DNA from: Pseudomonadota bacterium
GTDB taxonomy: Bacteria; Pseudomonadota; Alphaproteobacteria; Rhizobiales; Devosiaceae
Assembly: GCA_023387585.1 (NCBI GenBank)
Contig: JAEWHZ010000106.1
Span: forward strand, 1-6,099
DNA length: 6,099 nucleotides
Reading direction: 5' to 3'
A model generated the notes under the pieces. The model was not told where the DNA came from and made no database searches. It saw only the letters and a list, made by a program, of their open reading frames with translations. The translations under genes were made by a program, and so were the position numbers. Shown here in pieces: positions 4,970 to 6,099 of the stretch (positions are counted from its first letter, which is position 1; every line of letters begins with the position of its first letter).

Positions 4970-6070
4970 TCAGGAGAGGCTTTCGACGTAGTCCGTGTAG
5001 GTGAAGCGCTTGACGAGCTCCACCCGACCGTCCAGCTCCCGGACCGCAATGGCCGGCATCTGGACGCCGTTGAACCAGTTCTTCTTGACCATCGTGTAGC
5101 CGCCCGCGTCCTGGATGGAGATGCGGTCGCCCACGCTGAGGGGCTTTTCGAACTGGAACTCTCCGAAGATGTCGCCGGCAAGACAGGACTTGCCGCACAC
5201 CATGTACTGATGCCCGCCCCGGTCGGGCTCGATCTTGGCATCGGTGCGATAGATCAGAAGATCGAGCATATGGGCTTCGATCGAGGAATCGACGATGGCG
5301 AGGTCCTTGCCGTTGTTCAGCGTGTCGAGCACGCTCACCTCGAGCGTCGTCGAGCGCGTGATCGCGGCCTCGCCCGGCTCGAGATAGACTTGGACGCCCC
5401 AGCGCTCGGCAAACGCCTTGAGCCGGTCGGCGAAGGCGTCGAGCGGATAGTTCTCGCCGGTGAAATGGATGCCGCCACCGAGGCTGACCCAGTCGAGGCG
5501 CTCGAAGACCGAGCCGAACCGCGCCTCGATGCCGTCGAGGATCTGTGAGAAGCTTTCGAAGCTGTCATTCTCGCAATGACAATGGATCATCACGCCCGAG
5601 ATCCTGTCGAGCACCGGGGTGATGCGCTCGAGGTCCCATTCGCCCAGCCGACTGTGCGGCCGCGCGGGATCGGCGATGATGAAGCTCGAATGGCTCAGTT
5701 GCGGATTGAGGCGCAACCCGATCGGCTTGCCGCCGACGCGGTTATGCAGCCGCTCGAGCTGGTTGGCCGAGTTGAAGATGACCTTGTCGGCATTGGCGAC
5801 GACGTCGTCGAACTCGTCATCCGAATAGGCGACCGAATAGGCATGCGTCTCGCCGCCGAACTTTTCGCGCCCGAGGCGCACCTCATTCAGCGAGGACGAC
5901 GTCGTGCCGTCCATATGTCGGGACATCAGGTCGAAAACGGCCCAGGTGGCAAAGCATTTGAGCGCAAGCAGGCATTTGACGCCCGACCTCGAACGCAAAT
6001 ACGATATTTTCTCAAGATTCCCAAGAAGTACCGTCTTGTCGACGAGGTAATACGGAGTCTGAAGCGTCAA
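4970..6070 (-). CDS. nspC: Carboxynorspermidine/carboxyspermidine decarboxylase
   Basis: A 366-residue PLP enzyme of the alanine racemase-fold decarboxylases. Known reaction: decarboxylation of carboxynorspermidine or carboxyspermidine to norspermidine or spermidine, the last step of the SAM-decarboxylase-independent pathway. Lys38 in LLALKCFATW (34-43) is the PLP Schiff-base lysine. MDGTTSSSLNEVRLG, FGGETHAYSVAY, GLRLNP, the His-rich IHCHCEN, the phosphate-binding SLGGGIHF and the EPGEAAI motif follow in order. CGKSCLAGD near residue 314 carries the second active-site cysteine, and DAGGYTMVKKNWFNG ends the conserved region. Length and motifs are complete. The start is a TTG: TAG lies in frame only nine bases upstream and conserved TPYYLVDK begins at residue 5, so no other start fits. 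The nearest ribosome-binding-like sequence is AGGTG, 12 bases away, suggesting weak initiation. It is the first visible gene of the operon with the dehydrogenase; its promoter is outside or at the window edge. Confidence 0.95.
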   Translation of the reverse strand: MTLQTPYYLVDKTVLLGNLEKISYLRSRSGVKCLLALKCFATWAVFDLMSRHMDGTTSSSLNEVRLGREKFGGETHAYSVAYSDDEFDDVVANADKVIFNSANQLERLHNRVGGKPIGLRLNPQLSHSSFIIADPARPHSRLGEWDLERITPVLDRISGVMIHCHCENDSFESFSQILDGIEARFGSVFERLDWVSLGGGIHFTGENYPLDAFADRLKAFAERWGVQVYLEPGEAAITRSTTLEVSVLDTLNNGKDLAIVDSSIEAHMLDLLIYRTDAKIEPDRGGHQYMVCGKSCLAGDIFGEFQFEKPLSVGDRISIQDAGGYTMVKKNWFNGVQMPAIAVRELDGRVELVKRFTYTDYVESLS

Positions 6071-6099
6071 TCTTTGCTATTGCACCTGCCTTAAGGGAT

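Noticed and set aside
4970..6094. Plus-strand open frames (for example 4925-5548 and 5576-6094) across nspC
   Set aside because: nspC is complete with all catalytic motifs on the minus strand; these frames are its complement and have no own start signals or domains.
1..6099. CRISPR array, insertion sequence, attachment site, tRNA or rRNA
   Set aside because: No regularly spaced repeats, transposase motifs, terminal inverted repeats or tRNA-like cloverleaf sequences were seen; almost all the sequence is accounted for by six genes.

Overview
The window is high-G+C bacterial DNA with strong G/C preference at third codon positions and long open frames on the opposite strand of every gene. Protein resemblances point to an alphaproteobacterium of the Hyphomicrobiales type: a rhizobial-style carboxyspermidine pathway pair, a UxaA-family sugar-acid dehydratase and an FCD-type GntR regulator. 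A Devosia-like genome is a guess, not a demonstrated assignment. Six genes are visible: five complete, and one cut by the left edge.

Left part (1-3311), a sugar or sugar-acid catabolic locus. On the minus strand an FCD-subfamily GntR regulator (908 to 153) is followed after 24 bases by the start of a FucU-type sugar mutarotase (128 leftwards out of the window). Diverging from it on the plus strand are a UxaA/altronate dehydratase-family enzyme (982-2532) and, 23 bases later, a GlpR-like DeoR-family regulator (2556-3311). The divergent gap carries a perfect 12-base palindrome, CTAACATGTTAG (910-921). It overlaps the -10 position of a plausible promoter in each direction and lies one base from the gntR start codon. 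The simplest reading is an autoregulated, substrate-induced operator.

Middle (3312-3557), a 246-base spacer between convergent units. It has a hairpin without a U-tract, two short tandem-like direct repeats, and a strong intrinsic terminator reading on the minus strand.

Right part (3558-6070), a polyamine operon on the minus strand. nspC (carboxynorspermidine/carboxyspermidine decarboxylase, TTG start at 6070) is followed after a 125-base spacer rich in inverted repeats by a saccharopine-dehydrogenase-family carboxy(nor)spermidine dehydrogenase (probable GTG start at 4844). Together they convert putrescine plus aspartate semialdehyde to carboxyspermidine and then spermidine, without S-adenosylmethionine decarboxylase.

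Nothing here looks like a mobile element, CRISPR array, RNA gene or an unknown multi-gene system. The points worth following up are the divergent operator with a possibly leaderless gntR transcript, the unknown substrate of a dehydratase bracketed by two regulators, and the structured spacer inside the polyamine operon.
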